A stretch of DNA of 64,000 nt from Nitratifractor salsuginis DSM 16511 (GCF_000186245.1 NC_014935.1:1240001-1304000); one strand, 5' to 3'; numbered from the stretch's first letter, positions 53,718 through 63,951 are shown. Made by a program: numbers and translations. The notes: a model not told the origin generated them from the letters alone.

Positions 53718-56711
53718 TTATTTCATGTCTTTCAACCTTCTATACACACTCTTCATCATCATTCCTTTAACAAGTTCACCAAAATCCTTATCTTCAAGAA
53801 TCTTCTCAAATATATCCTGATTTTGATCCATTCGTTCTATGAGTTTATCTGTAAACATATCATTAAAGGCATATTTGAATGTATCCAGTTTATTGACCTT
53901 AGCCTGTTTTTGCAATGTCTCATCGGCAACGAGATCTTCTTCTATCTGTTCAAAGAAAAGTCGATCGGCTTCTTCAAATTCTGTACCAAAGCGCTCATTG
54001 AGAATCTTGATAATCTCCGAAAGTGCCTCTTTCTCATCTTTTTCTCTGTGGAGTCCTGCTTCACTAATTCCCTGTAAGACACCCTCTTCGCCCTTTTGTA
54101 ACTCCAGACGACCCTCCTTAATCTTTTCGAGACGATAATACTCCAGTGCCAATTCATCTTCAAATTGCAAACTCTCACCCAACTCTTTTTTTGGAAGTTT
54201 TTTCAGCAGGAGTTTGGCATAGGCGTAAAATTTCTCAAACTCCGCATCCCAAAAAGGCATAACCTGTGAAAAATAACTATAAAGTTTTGTCCAAGTTCTC
54301 AGAGATTTTTTGAAACTATCCTGCTGTTCCTCATCCAAAACATTAAATCTATCTACTGCGGGATCGATCAGTGCATAGAGTTTTGATTGCATTCTGGCAT
54401 TATGCTGATAAGCGGGGTCGAAATAGATATGTGCCAGTGCCTCTACTTCTGAAGGCCAATATACCTGAAAAGCATCCAACGTATTTTTGAGATCATACAG
54501 GTGGTTAGGGTCGTTGTCTTCTTCGATCGACGTGACTTCATAGTAATCTTGAAACGATTTGAGAATTGTCTCTCGATCATTGATGAAGTCAAGTACAAAG
54601 GTATCCTCTTTACCGGGTGCTATACGGTTGAGCCGTGAGAGGGTTTGTACCGCTTTGACTCCCGAGAGCTTTTTATCGATATACATTGTATGTAGCAGTG
54701 GCTGGTCGAAACCAGTCTGGTATTTATCGGCCACGATCAAGATACGGTACTCATCTTTTTTGAAAACTTCGGGGAGTTCTTTTTCACCATACCCTGTCAG
54801 TTGAGGTTCAGAAACACCATCAGGGTATGTCAAATCTTCAGGATCGATAATCTTGCCGGAAAAAGCCACAAGCACTTTTAGCTCTTGTTCGTACCCTTTT
54901 TCTTCGATATATGCTTCAAAAGCTTCAAAATAGCGTTTGGCGTGAAGCCGTGAAGAGGTAACGACCATCGCCTTGGCTTTACCGCCGATCTTGTGAGCGA
55001 CAACACTACGAAAATGTTCGATTATCACTTCTGTTTTTTGCGCGATATTATGGGGGTGCAGATCGATGAACGACCGTATCGCTTTAGCCGCCTTTTTTTT
55101 GTTGACTTTTGGATCCTCTTCGATCGCTTTTGTAATCTTGACAAAACGCTCATAAGTCGTGTAGTTTTGCAATACATCGAGGATGAATCCCTCTTCGATC
55201 GCCTGTCTCATCGAGTAGAGATGTGTCGGCCTTGGTTTGCCATCATCCCCTGTCTCTCCGAAAATCGATAGCGTCTTCTCCTTGGGTGTGGCAGTGAATG
55301 CAAAAAAGGAGAGGTTGGACTGTTTTCCTCGGGCTTTTGCAGATTTTGCCACCATGTCGTTGATACGATCTTCATCATCATATTCATCCTCTTTCGTCAC
55401 TTCATCAAGTACAGGCATCCCGAGGACTTCCTTCATCTTTTTACTCGCTTCTCCCCCCTGGGAGCTGTGAGCCTCGTCGATCAAAACGGCATAGTTTCGC
55501 CCCGGTATGTCACCGACTTTTTCAAGTATATAGGGGAATTTCTGAAGTGTCGTGATGATGATGGGGATACCTCTCGATATCGATTCGGCTAGCTGAGTGC
55601 TGTCTTTGTCGATCTTTCGCACGACGCCTGTTTTGTGTTCAAACTGATAGATGGTATCTTGTAGTTGTTTATCCAGTACCCGTCTGTCGGTGATGACGAT
55701 CACCGAGTCAAAGACACGTTCATCCTGTTCGTCATGTAGGCTGGAGAGGCGGTAGGCCAGCCAGGCGATGGTATTGCTCTTTCCCGATCCGGCAGAGTGC
55801 TGTATGAGATAGTTCTGCCCGGCTCCCTCCTTACGTGCACGGTTACGCAGGAGTCGTACAGCATCGAGTTGATGGTACCTCGGGAAGATCATCTTCTCCT
55901 TGGTATAGATGCGTCCCTCAACAGTGATCTCCTCTTTTTGCAGGTGGATAAACCTGCCAATGATCTCCAGCAGGCTATCGCGCTGTAATATCTCTTTCCA
56001 GAAATACTCCGTTTTGTATCCGTCATCGTTTGGTGGATTTCCGGCTCCGTTGTTGTAGCCTTTGTTAAAAGGGAGCCAGAAGGTTTTGTTGCCTTCGATT
56101 TTGGTGCTCATATAGACCTCTTCGTCATCGAGAGCAAAATGCACCAATGCCCGCTTTTTGAAAGCAAACAGCAACTCTTTGGGGTCACGGGTGTTTCGGT
56201 ACTGCCTTTTGGCATCGTCCGTACTCTGCCCGGTAAAATGGTTTTTGAGTTCTATGGTCAATACCGGTATGCCGTTGAGAACGATAACCAGATCGATCGA
56301 CTTTTTGTCTTTGCGGCTGAAGTAGACCTGTCTTGCAACGGCAAGTCTGTTTTGTTCATACAGGGCGATCGTCTCGGGATTAAGTCGGCTTTCCGGCGCG
56401 AAATAGGCCATACGAAATTTGACGCCATAGTCGGTAAAACCGTTGCGCAGGACATCGAGACTGCCTCGCAAGTCAAGCTCTTTGTAGAGGCGCGCCAAGA
56501 CACGTTTCTCGACATCCTCTCCGTGAATGGCAGAGATCTTCTCCCAGCGTTTAGGCTGTGTCTCACGCAAAAAGGCGATCACCTCCTCTTTGAACATTCC
56601 GATCTCAGCGCTATAGTCACTTCCTTCTATCTGCCGGTATCCACCATCTTTGCAGAGTGCATCTACGATAGCACACTCAAAGGTATTTTCAGTCGTTAAA
56701 TTGTTCATCAT
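53718..56711 (-). CDS. hsdR: type I restriction enzyme, HsdR subunit
   Basis: HsdR is the motor and nuclease of type I restriction. The 997-residue protein has the endonuclease site VLTIELKNHF near 155, preceded by the Asp of DLVIVLNG. The translocase carries Walker A HSAGSGKSNTIAWLAYRL near 302, DEAH-like LIDEAHSSQGG near 412, then SFFAFTATP and VADKYQTGFDQPLLHTMYIDK. The C-terminal helical region contacts the methylase. It overlaps the preceding gene's end by 23 bp. The nuclease and ATP motifs look intact although hsdS is broken. Confidence 0.95.
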   Translation of the reverse strand: MMNNLTTENTFECAIVDALCKDGGYRQIEGSDYSAEIGMFKEEVIAFLRETQPKRWEKISAIHGEDVEKRVLARLYKELDLRGSLDVLRNGFTDYGVKFRMAYFAPESRLNPETIALYEQNRLAVARQVYFSRKDKKSIDLVIVLNGIPVLTIELKNHFTGQSTDDAKRQYRNTRDPKELLFAFKKRALVHFALDDEEVYMSTKIEGNKTFWLPFNKGYNNGAGNPPNDDGYKTEYFWKEILQRDSLLEIIGRFIHLQKEEITVEGRIYTKEKMIFPRYHQLDAVRLLRNRARKEGAGQNYLIQHSAGSGKSNTIAWLAYRLSSLHDEQDERVFDSVIVITDRRVLDKQLQDTIYQFEHKTGVVRKIDKDSTQLAESISRGIPIIITTLQKFPYILEKVGDIPGRNYAVLIDEAHSSQGGEASKKMKEVLGMPVLDEVTKEDEYDDEDRINDMVAKSAKARGKQSNLSFFAFTATPKEKTLSIFGETGDDGKPRPTHLYSMRQAIEEGFILDVLQNYTTYERFVKITKAIEEDPKVNKKKAAKAIRSFIDLHPHNIAQKTEVIIEHFRSVVAHKIGGKAKAMVVTSSRLHAKRYFEAFEAYIEEKGYEQELKVLVAFSGKIIDPEDLTYPDGVSEPQLTGYGEKELPEVFKKDEYRILIVADKYQTGFDQPLLHTMYIDKKLSGVKAVQTLSRLNRIAPGKEDTFVLDFINDRETILKSFQDYYEVTSIEEDNDPNHLYDLKNTLDAFQVYWPSEVEALAHIYFDPAYQHNARMQSKLYALIDPAVDRFNVLDEEQQDSFKKSLRTWTKLYSYFSQVMPFWDAEFEKFYAYAKLLLKKLPKKELGESLQFEDELALEYYRLEKIKEGRLELQKGEEGVLQGISEAGLHREKDEKEALSEIIKILNERFGTEFEEADRLFFEQIEEDLVADETLQKQAKVNKLDTFKYAFNDMFTDKLIERMDQNQDIFEKILEDKDFGELVKGMMMKSVYRRLKDMK

Positions 56712-57678
56712 CTACACCATTATTTTCTTCCAAAAATTTTCGGTATAACATCTCTTCAAAAATTTGTTTGAGCATAGACTGTTCCCTTATAGAAACGCCT
56801 TCTTTTAACTTCAAGTTATCACCGATGTAACATTTCTCTATAAAAGTCATATCAAAACTATTTACCGATGAAGGTAATTCACTTAATTTTTGAGGTATTG
56901 TTTCATTGAGCACTATTCCAGTGTCTGGATCAATGTATCTTACATGAGGGTTATTTTTATATGTAACATCTTTTCCTAAAAATGTTTTTTTACCATCGAT
57001 AGATGGCCAAACTACTCCAAAAAATTCAGTTTCTCCAGGTGGATATATTTTGGCGAACTGTATTGCACCATCAATATAGTCATATTCTTCTTTCCTAATC
57101 ATTTCAACAAGCACCTTCAGCGGTTCCATGTCAAATTCTCTTGAAAATTCTCTACCCAAGTTTCTTATTTCAGTTTTCAAAAGATCTTCTGCTACTTCAA
57201 TTTCATCACCAATAAAAGCAAAAAGCTTTGTGTCCTGTGTGATCTCATCATGTCCAACAGCGTGCAGATCGTGCTTATATTCAAGTTTCCACAACCTAAA
57301 CCTATTTTGTTTCCATGACCATCCACCAAACAAAAACTCAAAATTGCCAACAGCATCATCAAATGATTGTGTTCCATAACTTGTAATAGAATTAGACAAA
57401 TCTGTAAAAAGGTTACTTAAATACTCAAGGATCTCTTCTATATCTGTACTTGGGCTTGATAAATGTTTGTCAAATTTTATAGAAGAAATTAAATTGAGAA
57501 TGAGTGTGTATGTACGTTTCGTATCACCAGCAAAGCTTATCAAACAATCTTTTCTAGGCAATTCAAATAATTTAACACCATAATGCCATCTTTCTCCTGC
57601 AGACAGGCAGCTGTCTGTAGCAAAAATCATTTCCTGATTACCATTTTCTTCTCTAAGCCACGCAACGCACAACGACAT
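56689..57678 (-). CDS. proteasome/HslV-fold-like Ntn-hydrolase candidate in the R-M operon
   Basis: This 329-residue protein begins MSLCVAWLREENGNQ. Its first 70 residues run strand-hairpin-strand with ATDSCLSAGERWHYGVKLFEL and ISFAGDTKRTY, resembling the N-terminal half of proteasome beta/HslV subunits (nucleophile, D17, K33, then a G-D-T turn). If Cys4 is the nucleophile, Asp22 and Lys38 would correspond with a 2-residue longer hairpin (inference). The C-terminal 200 residues are unrecognised. The start has GGAGGAG upstream and lies one base after the hsdS stop; its 3' end overlaps hsdR by 23 bp. Its AT-rich composition matches the locus. Confidence 0.6.
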   Translation of the reverse strand: MSLCVAWLREENGNQEMIFATDSCLSAGERWHYGVKLFELPRKDCLISFAGDTKRTYTLILNLISSIKFDKHLSSPSTDIEEILEYLSNLFTDLSNSITSYGTQSFDDAVGNFEFLFGGWSWKQNRFRLWKLEYKHDLHAVGHDEITQDTKLFAFIGDEIEVAEDLLKTEIRNLGREFSREFDMEPLKVLVEMIRKEEYDYIDGAIQFAKIYPPGETEFFGVVWPSIDGKKTFLGKDVTYKNNPHVRYIDPDTGIVLNETIPQKLSELPSSVNSFDMTFIEKCYIGDNLKLKEGVSIREQSMLKQIFEEMLYRKFLEENNGVDDEQFND

Positions 57679-58099
57679 CTCACTTCTCCTCCGCAACCTT
57701 GATCTTGCCCGTCACAACCTCACTGATCAGAGCAGCTCTATACTCTTTTTGCAGTGCGATGATCTTTTTAGTTTTTGCTATTTTTTGGTCTATTGTGGTA
57801 AGTTTTTCGTCAATAAACTTTACAATTGTATCCATCTCTTTCTGAGGAGGTAATGCAATAAAAAAATTATTTAAAACATTTATTGTCAACTGATTTACAG
57901 TGGACGTAAGAAACAATCCTGATTGGCCATTAAAAACTTGCGAATTAAAATATTTGGAAACAAACTTATAATACTTAGTTCTAAATACAGTCATAAAAGC
58001 ACCAAATGTATTTCCCACCATACTTTCATCGATTGTAATATTTTTTCCAATCAGATTTCTGCTACCATTTCTTGAACATATTAAAATATCGCCTTTTTT

Positions 58100-59148
58100 G
58101 AGTTAAAGTAAAGTTTCGTGTGGCTATTTGGGGCCATTTCCCAGATAGTCAATGATCAATTTTCTCTTGAGATCCTGACTGATACCCCTCCTGTGAACTT
58201 TGAGAAGATCTTTCAATGGAGAGAAGACTCCTCCATCGAGTGTATTAGTAGTATTGGGGATTTTGAGTTCAGGATATCTCCGGTAGGTATAAAGCCAAGG
58301 AAGATGCCTTCTGAGACTGCGATAGGCGGAACGTAACCGTTTGTGTTTGTAGTGCCAGCCCCGTTTGGAATCATCTGGAACCTTCTCATCGAAAAAGCTC
58401 TGATGTCTGCTGAGCCAAGCATCCAGAAGAAGAGTGAATCTCCTTTGAGTGACCTTTCCCAGATAGCCTCCTATTCTCTTGAGATCTATTGAGGCTTTCA
58501 TCCTTGGACTTCGAGTCAGATAACGGGTCAGAATGGCTTGTTGGTGAAAGTGGCACATTTGAACAGGGATATCTCTAAAGAGCCCAAATAATCCAGGTTT
58601 CCCATCGGTAACGACCGCTTTGATCTCATAGCCCTTTGCTTCGATGCTCTTTTGAAGCAGTAGGTACTCTTCCAGGGTTTCAGACGTGATGAAGCGGTAT
58701 GCGATCACTTCCGATCTATGGGGATCTTTTGCGACAAGTACACCGAATTTATCCTGACGTTTCCCGAAAAAGGTGGCATCTATGACCAGGACGACAGGTC
58801 GGGGATGACGTCCTCTTACAGAGGGTCCGTATTGATGGATTCTCTCTTGAATCCAGGCACGGGAATGCCCATATTCTTTGGCCAGTTCCTTGAGTGTCTT
58901 TCGGTGATAGAAATACTCTTCAAAAAGGCGGCGAGTCAATCGTCTCTGACGCCTCGAGGAAGAAAAGGTCCGACGGCATTCAAGGCAATAGTAGCGTTGT
59001 ATTCCACGGAAGTGACCGTACTTTTTTGTGTGTCTCGAATCGCAATAGGGACACTTTTTTACAAGCCATCTGTAAAAAAGTCCTTTTTAAACCCCATATT
59101 ACCGAAGTTCTTAAAGGTTTTTAGACACACGTTTCTTTACTTTAGGTC
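58100..59148 (-). mobile_element. IS256-like element, copy D (diverged sister)
   Basis: 1049 bp with inverted repeats GAGTTAAAGTAAAG / CTTTACTTTAGGTC, related to but distinct from the ends of copies A-C. Flanked by the perfect 8-bp duplication CCTTTTTT (58092-58099 and 59149-59156). It interrupts hsdS between its second recognition domain start and DILICSRN. Confidence 0.9.
58124..59069 (-). CDS. IS256-family transposase, zinc-binding variant, copy D
   Basis: This sister of the copy A transposase clearly differs at many residues. The apparent ATG at 59069 reads MACKK, then the A6 run at 59060-59055 must be slipped to enter the conserved frame KCPYCDSRHTKKYG...CLEC. The catalytic motifs VIDATFFGKRQ, VVTDGKPGLFGLF, MCHFHQQAI and TTNTLDGG follow. 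The longest ATG-initiated frame, MTRRLFEEYFY, lacks the zinc ribbon. The out-of-frame arrangement is kept despite the divergence from copies A-C. Confidence 0.85.
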
Positions 59149-59819
59149 CCTTTTTTCAATAATAATTTTTCTGGAATACTTGTTTCTACATAAACACAAT
59201 CTTTAAGACTCAATTTATTATTTTGTATATTTGATGATCTTAATACCAATTTCCCAGATTTATCATATACAATTTCTTCAGGTTTATATGTTAAATCAAT
59301 AATTGCTTCACCAATAAATTTTAATCGCTTCACATCCCAATGCTCCGGTATCTCCCCAAGCCATGGAATACCGCTCTTTTTCATCGGAACATCGGGGTCG
59401 ATTCCTTTGGTGACGGCATAGTTAATGACGGCACGCTTCTCCTCTTCATAGAGATCAAGCAAACGCTCTTTCTGGGCGATCAGCGTATCGATCTCTACTG
59501 TTTTCCGATCAAGAAATTTTGCGATGGTTTGTTGTTCTTTAATATCTGTTGGAATTGCAATATTTTCATTAAGATAACTTCCTATATCAAGATTTTGAAT
59601 TCCAGTTGTCTGTTTGATAGATCTAGTATTAACCCTAAAAGAATACAAGGCTGTGAAATAATACAGGAGAAACCTATTGTCGATCATTTTTTTATTGGTG
59701 AATAGTTTTCCTATAAAATTAGAATAAACTGCTCTTTCATCCAAATCATTTTGTATAACACGACCGACAGTTTGTTTCTCGCCTCCTCCTGATTTCTCGA
59801 TAAGAAGATCACCAAAGTT

Positions 59820-60865
59820 GAGCTAAAGCGGCTTTTCGGGTTGCTAAAAACCTTTCAGAACTTCGGTAATATGGGCTTTAAAAAGGACTTTTTTACAGAT
59901 GGCTTGTAAAAAAGTGCCCTGTATGCGGTTCCCGGCAGACGAAAAAGAATGGGAAAAGAGCTGGAATTCAGCGCTATTTATGTCTAAACTGTCGGCATAG
60001 TTTTTCTTCAAGTAGACGTCCCTCCAGAATACAGAAACAACTCTTTAATGCCTACTTCTATGAACACCAAACGCGCAAAGCCTTATCTCGGACCTATCAT
60101 AGAGATCGGGTGTGGATTCAACGTCAGATTCATAGCTATGAACCACGAAAGAGCTTAGCTCGTCCCAGACCGATCACGCTGGTTATCGATGCGACATTTT
60201 TCGGAAAACGGGTCAAAGGCTTTGGTGTACTTGTGGCCAAGGATGTCCTGAGTGGCCAACCGGTAGCGTATCGTTTCATTCAAACTGAAACGCTTTTTGA
60301 ATATGCAATGATCCGGCAAAACCTTCTCGATCAGGGCTTTGTGATTCAGGCAGTGACCGTCGATGGGCGACGGGGATTATTTGGGCTCTTTGCCGACCTT
60401 CCGGTTCAAATGTGCCATTTCCATCAACAGGCGATATTGACCCGTTATCTAACACGCAAACCTACCTATCAAGCCTCCAAGGATCTCAAATGTATCGCCT
60501 CCTATCTTGGCCAGACAACTCTCTGCCGTTTTCGCTATATGCTGGAAGCCTGGCTTCTACGACACAGGAAATTCTATGAAGAGAAAACCCCGGATGATTC
60601 TCCACGTGGATGGCATTACACCCATGATCGACTCCGCTCGGCCTATCGAAGTCTTGAACGCAATCTTCCTTATCTCTTCACCTACAAAACCCACCCTAAT
60701 CTTGACATCGCCAATACGACCAATGCACTCGATGGTGGACTTTTCTCACCGCTGAAATCCTTATTGAAAATCCATCGGGGTATTGGAGACTCTATGAAGA
60801 AGAAACTCATCACTGATTTCCTAGAAAAAGCAATGAAATAGCAACCCGAAAACCCGCTTTAAGTC
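59820..60865 (+). mobile_element. IS256-like element, copy C
   Basis: 1046 bp with GAGCTAAAGCGG/CCGCTTTAAGTC ends, flanked by the perfect 8-bp duplication CCAAAGTT (59812-59819 and 60866-60873). It interrupts hsdS in the first recognition domain. It differs at many bases from copies A and B, so it is not a recent copy of them. Confidence 0.93.
59899..60841 (+). CDS. IS256-family transposase, zinc-binding variant, copy C (needs a frameshift)
   Basis: The ATG at 59899 reads MACKK and then the A6 run at 59908-59913; slipping one base gives MACKKCPVCGSRQTKKNGKR and an uninterrupted frame to 60841. Residues CLNCRHSFSS complete the zinc ribbon, and VIDATFFGKRV, VDGRRGLFGLF, MCHFHQQAI and TTNALDGG follow. 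The frame without slippage ends soon after the ribbon; the ORF beginning at 60110 is only the C-terminal part. Confidence 0.83.
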
Positions 60866-61136
60866 CCAAAGTTCAATACCTTGGAATGAAGTTGGTTGTC
60901 ATCTATATTTCTTATAGTTAAATTGCTTTTGTCGACACCTAAACTCTCCATATCAAAATCTGCAACACGTATACAAATGACATCATTTTCATCATTTTGA
61001 GCTTCAGAACCCCAAACGCCATTACTTGTTTTAGGTATCAGGGTTTTTAATCTATAAATCACCCAATGCTCCGGTATCTCCCCAAGCCATGGAATGCCGC
61101 TCTCTTTGTAATGATTGTACCGAGTCATAGCACTCA

Positions 61137-62042
61137 TCACATCTTCTCCTCTTTGCTCTCTACCCACAACGTACGCGCTTTCCAGTCCTCTGGAAAGCCC
61201 ATATTGTAAAGCGGAACATCAGGATAGGCAGCAAGCAGTCGCATCAGCTCACCGCGAAAATCATACTCATCTCCATCGATCGCCTCAAGCAGATAGCGGA
61301 TCATACTCAGAACAAAAAAGATTTTGCGGTTGTTCAGTCCGCTAAAAGCAGGGTTCCCGCGAGGAACCATAGGGCGAATCGCCAAGAGTTTGTTCCAGGT
61401 ACGGGCATGATGGGCACAGAGGTTGCGCACATAGGTCAGCGAATGCAGCCATCCCGCCAGGACTTTGGCATTCAGATTCACCGAATCAGCGATTTTTTGT
61501 TGTACCGGGGCTCTGAGATTGCCATAAAGCCGAGAAAGCGTACTAAAAGAGATCACCTCCACCATCATCCACACCGGCAGATAATCTCCATCATATTTCG
61601 AGAAAAAATGGGTGACAAAAACCTCTTTTGAGCGATCCACATCCCGTCGTATCGCCTCCAAGATCGAAGCGTGTTTTTCCAAATCGTGCATTTTGGCGCT
61701 CTTGGTATAGCCAAAGGCTCCCAGAGTAGGTTCCATCGCTGTGTGATAGGCATACGTCGTACGGAAATAGACTTCAAGCTTTTCCATCGCATAAAAGATA
61801 AGATTGCGAAGCTTTTTATCAAAATAGTAGAGGCGTATCACCTGTTCAAAAGTCGTTCCCTCTCTGAAGCAGTGCGATGCATCATCCTGAAAAAAGCGCA
61901 TATAGGCACTGAGACGGTAATAATTGATTTGGGCGAGCTTTAATTCAGCGTAAGCAGAATTGGGAACGATCAGCCCTCTCTCTTGGAGCAGGTGAACTTG
62001 TTCTGAAAAAGTTAATGGGGATTTCGTATAGGAAAGCTTCAT
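61137..62042 (-). CDS. Abi_2 (AbiD/AbiF-like) family protein
   Basis: This 301-residue protein of the Abi_2 family opens SPLTFSEQVHLLQERGLIV, followed by INYYRLSAYMRFF and YYFDKKLRNLIFYAMEKLEVYFRT, the typical family blocks. A HEPN-like Rx4-6H motif occurs in YVRNLCAHHARTWN near 209. Some members abort phage infection by RNase activity. It lies between hsdM and hsdS; its TGA overlaps the hsdS ATG by one base, so it is coupled to the R-M operon. Activity is inferred from the family only. Confidence 0.85.
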   Translation of the reverse strand: MKLSYTKSPLTFSEQVHLLQERGLIVPNSAYAELKLAQINYYRLSAYMRFFQDDASHCFREGTTFEQVIRLYYFDKKLRNLIFYAMEKLEVYFRTTYAYHTAMEPTLGAFGYTKSAKMHDLEKHASILEAIRRDVDRSKEVFVTHFFSKYDGDYLPVWMMVEVISFSTLSRLYGNLRAPVQQKIADSVNLNAKVLAGWLHSLTYVRNLCAHHARTWNKLLAIRPMVPRGNPAFSGLNNRKIFFVLSMIRYLLEAIDGDEYDFRGELMRLLAAYPDVPLYNMGFPEDWKARTLWVESKEEKM

Positions 62043-62151
62043 AAAATCTCCCCGATTTGCACATTGCCAAAGGCAAGAGGTGGAGGAGATATGTTGAGAC
62101 TATTATACAATACCAGTGCACTAATGTCAAGTCCATTGACCTGATCAAGTC

Positions 62152-63951
62152 TCATTGAAGCACCTGTCTCTCTAGTTCTCGACTACTCTCCTCCAGTGCC
62201 AAAATATCAGCCCTGATAGCATCGAGTGAGCGTAAGGGTTTGAACTCGTAGAAATATTTGTCGAAGTTGATCTCATAGCCTATTTTTGTTTTGCTCTCAT
62301 CGATCCATGCATCGGGCACATGAGGAAGCACTTCTCTTTCGAAATACTCCTCAATGCTCTGAGGCACCAAGTTCCCCTCTTCATCCTCGCGCAAAAAGGG
62401 GATGTTTTCTGTATCTCGCAGCTCTTTGTCGGGCTTGGGTCTGCCCTTGGTATCTGTGACGATATTACCGGCTTCATCTCGCAAGGGTCGCTCTACCGTC
62501 ACGCGCCAATACCCGAAATAGTCATTGGGGAAGATCTTGACAAACTCTCCTTCCTCAAACTCACCGTAGAGCTTCGTGATGTAGTTGATCCCCCGTTCAT
62601 CATCATTAGTCGGGATCCGCTTTCGCTTGTCTCCCAAACTGCGAGGCATCTTCTCCCAAAAGCGGTTGAAGTCTCTTTTGCCCTCTTCCATCAGTGCTTC
62701 ATCTTTGCTGCCTGTGGCGTTGATGAGTTGGATCTTTCCTCGGCACTTTGCATCTTTTTGGTTGTTTAGCACCCAGATGTAGGTTGCAATGCCGGTATTG
62801 TAAAAGAGCTGATCTGGCAATGCCACGATCGCTTCGAGCCAGTCATTCTCGATAATCCATCGGCGGATGTTACTCTCTCCGCTTCCCGCCTGACCGGTAA
62901 AGAGCGGCGAACCGTTAAAAACGATGCCTATACGGCTGCCTTCAGGCTTCATCTTGGAGATCATATGTTGTAAAAAGAGCAATGAACCGTCGTTGATCCT
63001 CGGCAGCCCGGCCCCAAAGCGACCGGCAAAGCCCAAATTTTCATACTCGGCTTTAATCGTCTTGGCTGCCTTTTTCCACTCAACCCCAAAAGGAGGATTG
63101 GAAAGCATATAATCAAACTTCTCGTCTCTGAGACCATCGACGGTAAAAGTGTTTCCAAATTTGATATTGGATGGATTCTCCCCCTTGATCAACGTATCAG
63201 ATTTGCAGATGGCATAAGACTCCGGATTGATCTCCTGCCCGAACAACTCCAACTTGGCATCGGGATTGAGCCTTTTGATGTGATTCTCCCCGATAGAAAG
63301 CATCCCGCCCGTTCCGCACGCAGGGTCGTAAAGTGTCTTGACGATACCCTCTTTGAATATCTCCCGATCACTGTTGAAAAGTAGATTGACCATCAGTTCA
63401 ATCACTTCTCTGGGTGTGAAGTGTTCACCGGCTGTCTCGTTGCTTTGCTCGGCGAATTTACGAATCAACTCCTCAAAAATATACCCCATCTGCATACTGT
63501 CCACATCGTCAAAAGGCATCTCGGCAAAGGCTTTGACCACCTGATAGAGTAGATCTGATTTTGGGTCATCCATCCGATCGATCTGATCGTCAAAATTGAA
63601 ATACTCGATGATCTCTCGAGCATTGGAAGAAAATCCATTGATATAATTACGCAGATTCATCGCTACATTATTGGGGTCAGCGACAATTTTCGCAAAGTCA
63701 AAACGGCTTCGATTGTGAAAGTTGTAGCCTGCAATCTTGTTGAGATAGAGATCTTTGGCATTCTCAGACATTTTCTCTACACGGGGCAATGCGGCAAGTA
63801 CCTTTTCTTTCGTAGGTGCCAGTACTGCATCGAGACGCCGCAGCACCGTCAGAGGCAGAATCACTTTACCATAGTCGGAACGTTTATAATCACCACGCAA
63901 CAACCCGGCAATATCCCAGATCAGGTCAGCTTTTTGTTTGAAATTCGTCAT
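62152..63951 (-). CDS. hsdM: type I restriction enzyme, HsdM methyltransferase subunit
   Basis: HsdM methylates adenine in the target set by HsdS. The 599-residue protein has the N-terminal helical domain (KADLIWDIAGLLRGDYKRSDYG), then AdoMet motif I DPACGTGGML near 213, and the catalytic NPPFGVEW near 285. It also has the GEHFTPREVIELM block typical of type I M subunits, and a C-terminal linker helix. It is the first gene of the minus-strand R-M operon at the window edge. No ribosome site is obvious upstream. Confidence 0.95.
   Translation of the reverse strand: MTNFKQKADLIWDIAGLLRGDYKRSDYGKVILPLTVLRRLDAVLAPTKEKVLAALPRVEKMSENAKDLYLNKIAGYNFHNRSRFDFAKIVADPNNVAMNLRNYINGFSSNAREIIEYFNFDDQIDRMDDPKSDLLYQVVKAFAEMPFDDVDSMQMGYIFEELIRKFAEQSNETAGEHFTPREVIELMVNLLFNSDREIFKEGIVKTLYDPACGTGGMLSIGENHIKRLNPDAKLELFGQEINPESYAICKSDTLIKGENPSNIKFGNTFTVDGLRDEKFDYMLSNPPFGVEWKKAAKTIKAEYENLGFAGRFGAGLPRINDGSLLFLQHMISKMKPEGSRIGIVFNGSPLFTGQAGSGESNIRRWIIENDWLEAIVALPDQLFYNTGIATYIWVLNNQKDAKCRGKIQLINATGSKDEALMEEGKRDFNRFWEKMPRSLGDKRKRIPTNDDERGINYITKLYGEFEEGEFVKIFPNDYFGYWRVTVERPLRDEAGNIVTDTKGRPKPDKELRDTENIPFLREDEEGNLVPQSIEEYFEREVLPHVPDAWIDESKTKIGYEINFDKYFYEFKPLRSLDAIRADILALEESSRELERQVLQ

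Larger units (their letters stand above)
57680..61137 (-). pseudogene. hsdS: type I specificity gene hsdS split by two IS256-like elements
   Basis: Fragment 1 (61137-60866) opens MSAMTRYNHYKESGIPWLGE and holds part of the first target-recognition domain up to HSKVLNFG. Fragment 2 (59811-59149) continues DLLIEKSGGGEKQTVGRV, the central conserved helices (QQTIAKFLDRKTVEIDTLI) and a second SGIPWLGEIPEHW repeat. Fragment 3 (58091-57680) resumes DILICSRNGSRNLIG and ends with the second helical repeat (EMDTIVKFIDEKLTTIDQKI). Joining them after removing one copy of each 8-bp duplication gives 272 + 663 + 412 = 1347 bases, an exact 448-codon gene. No fragment alone has both recognition domains. Confidence 0.93.

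Noticed and set aside
57680-59744. Two hsdS-like pieces as separate specificity genes
   Set aside because: The pieces rejoin in exact frame when the IS and one target duplicate each are removed, so they are fragments of one gene.
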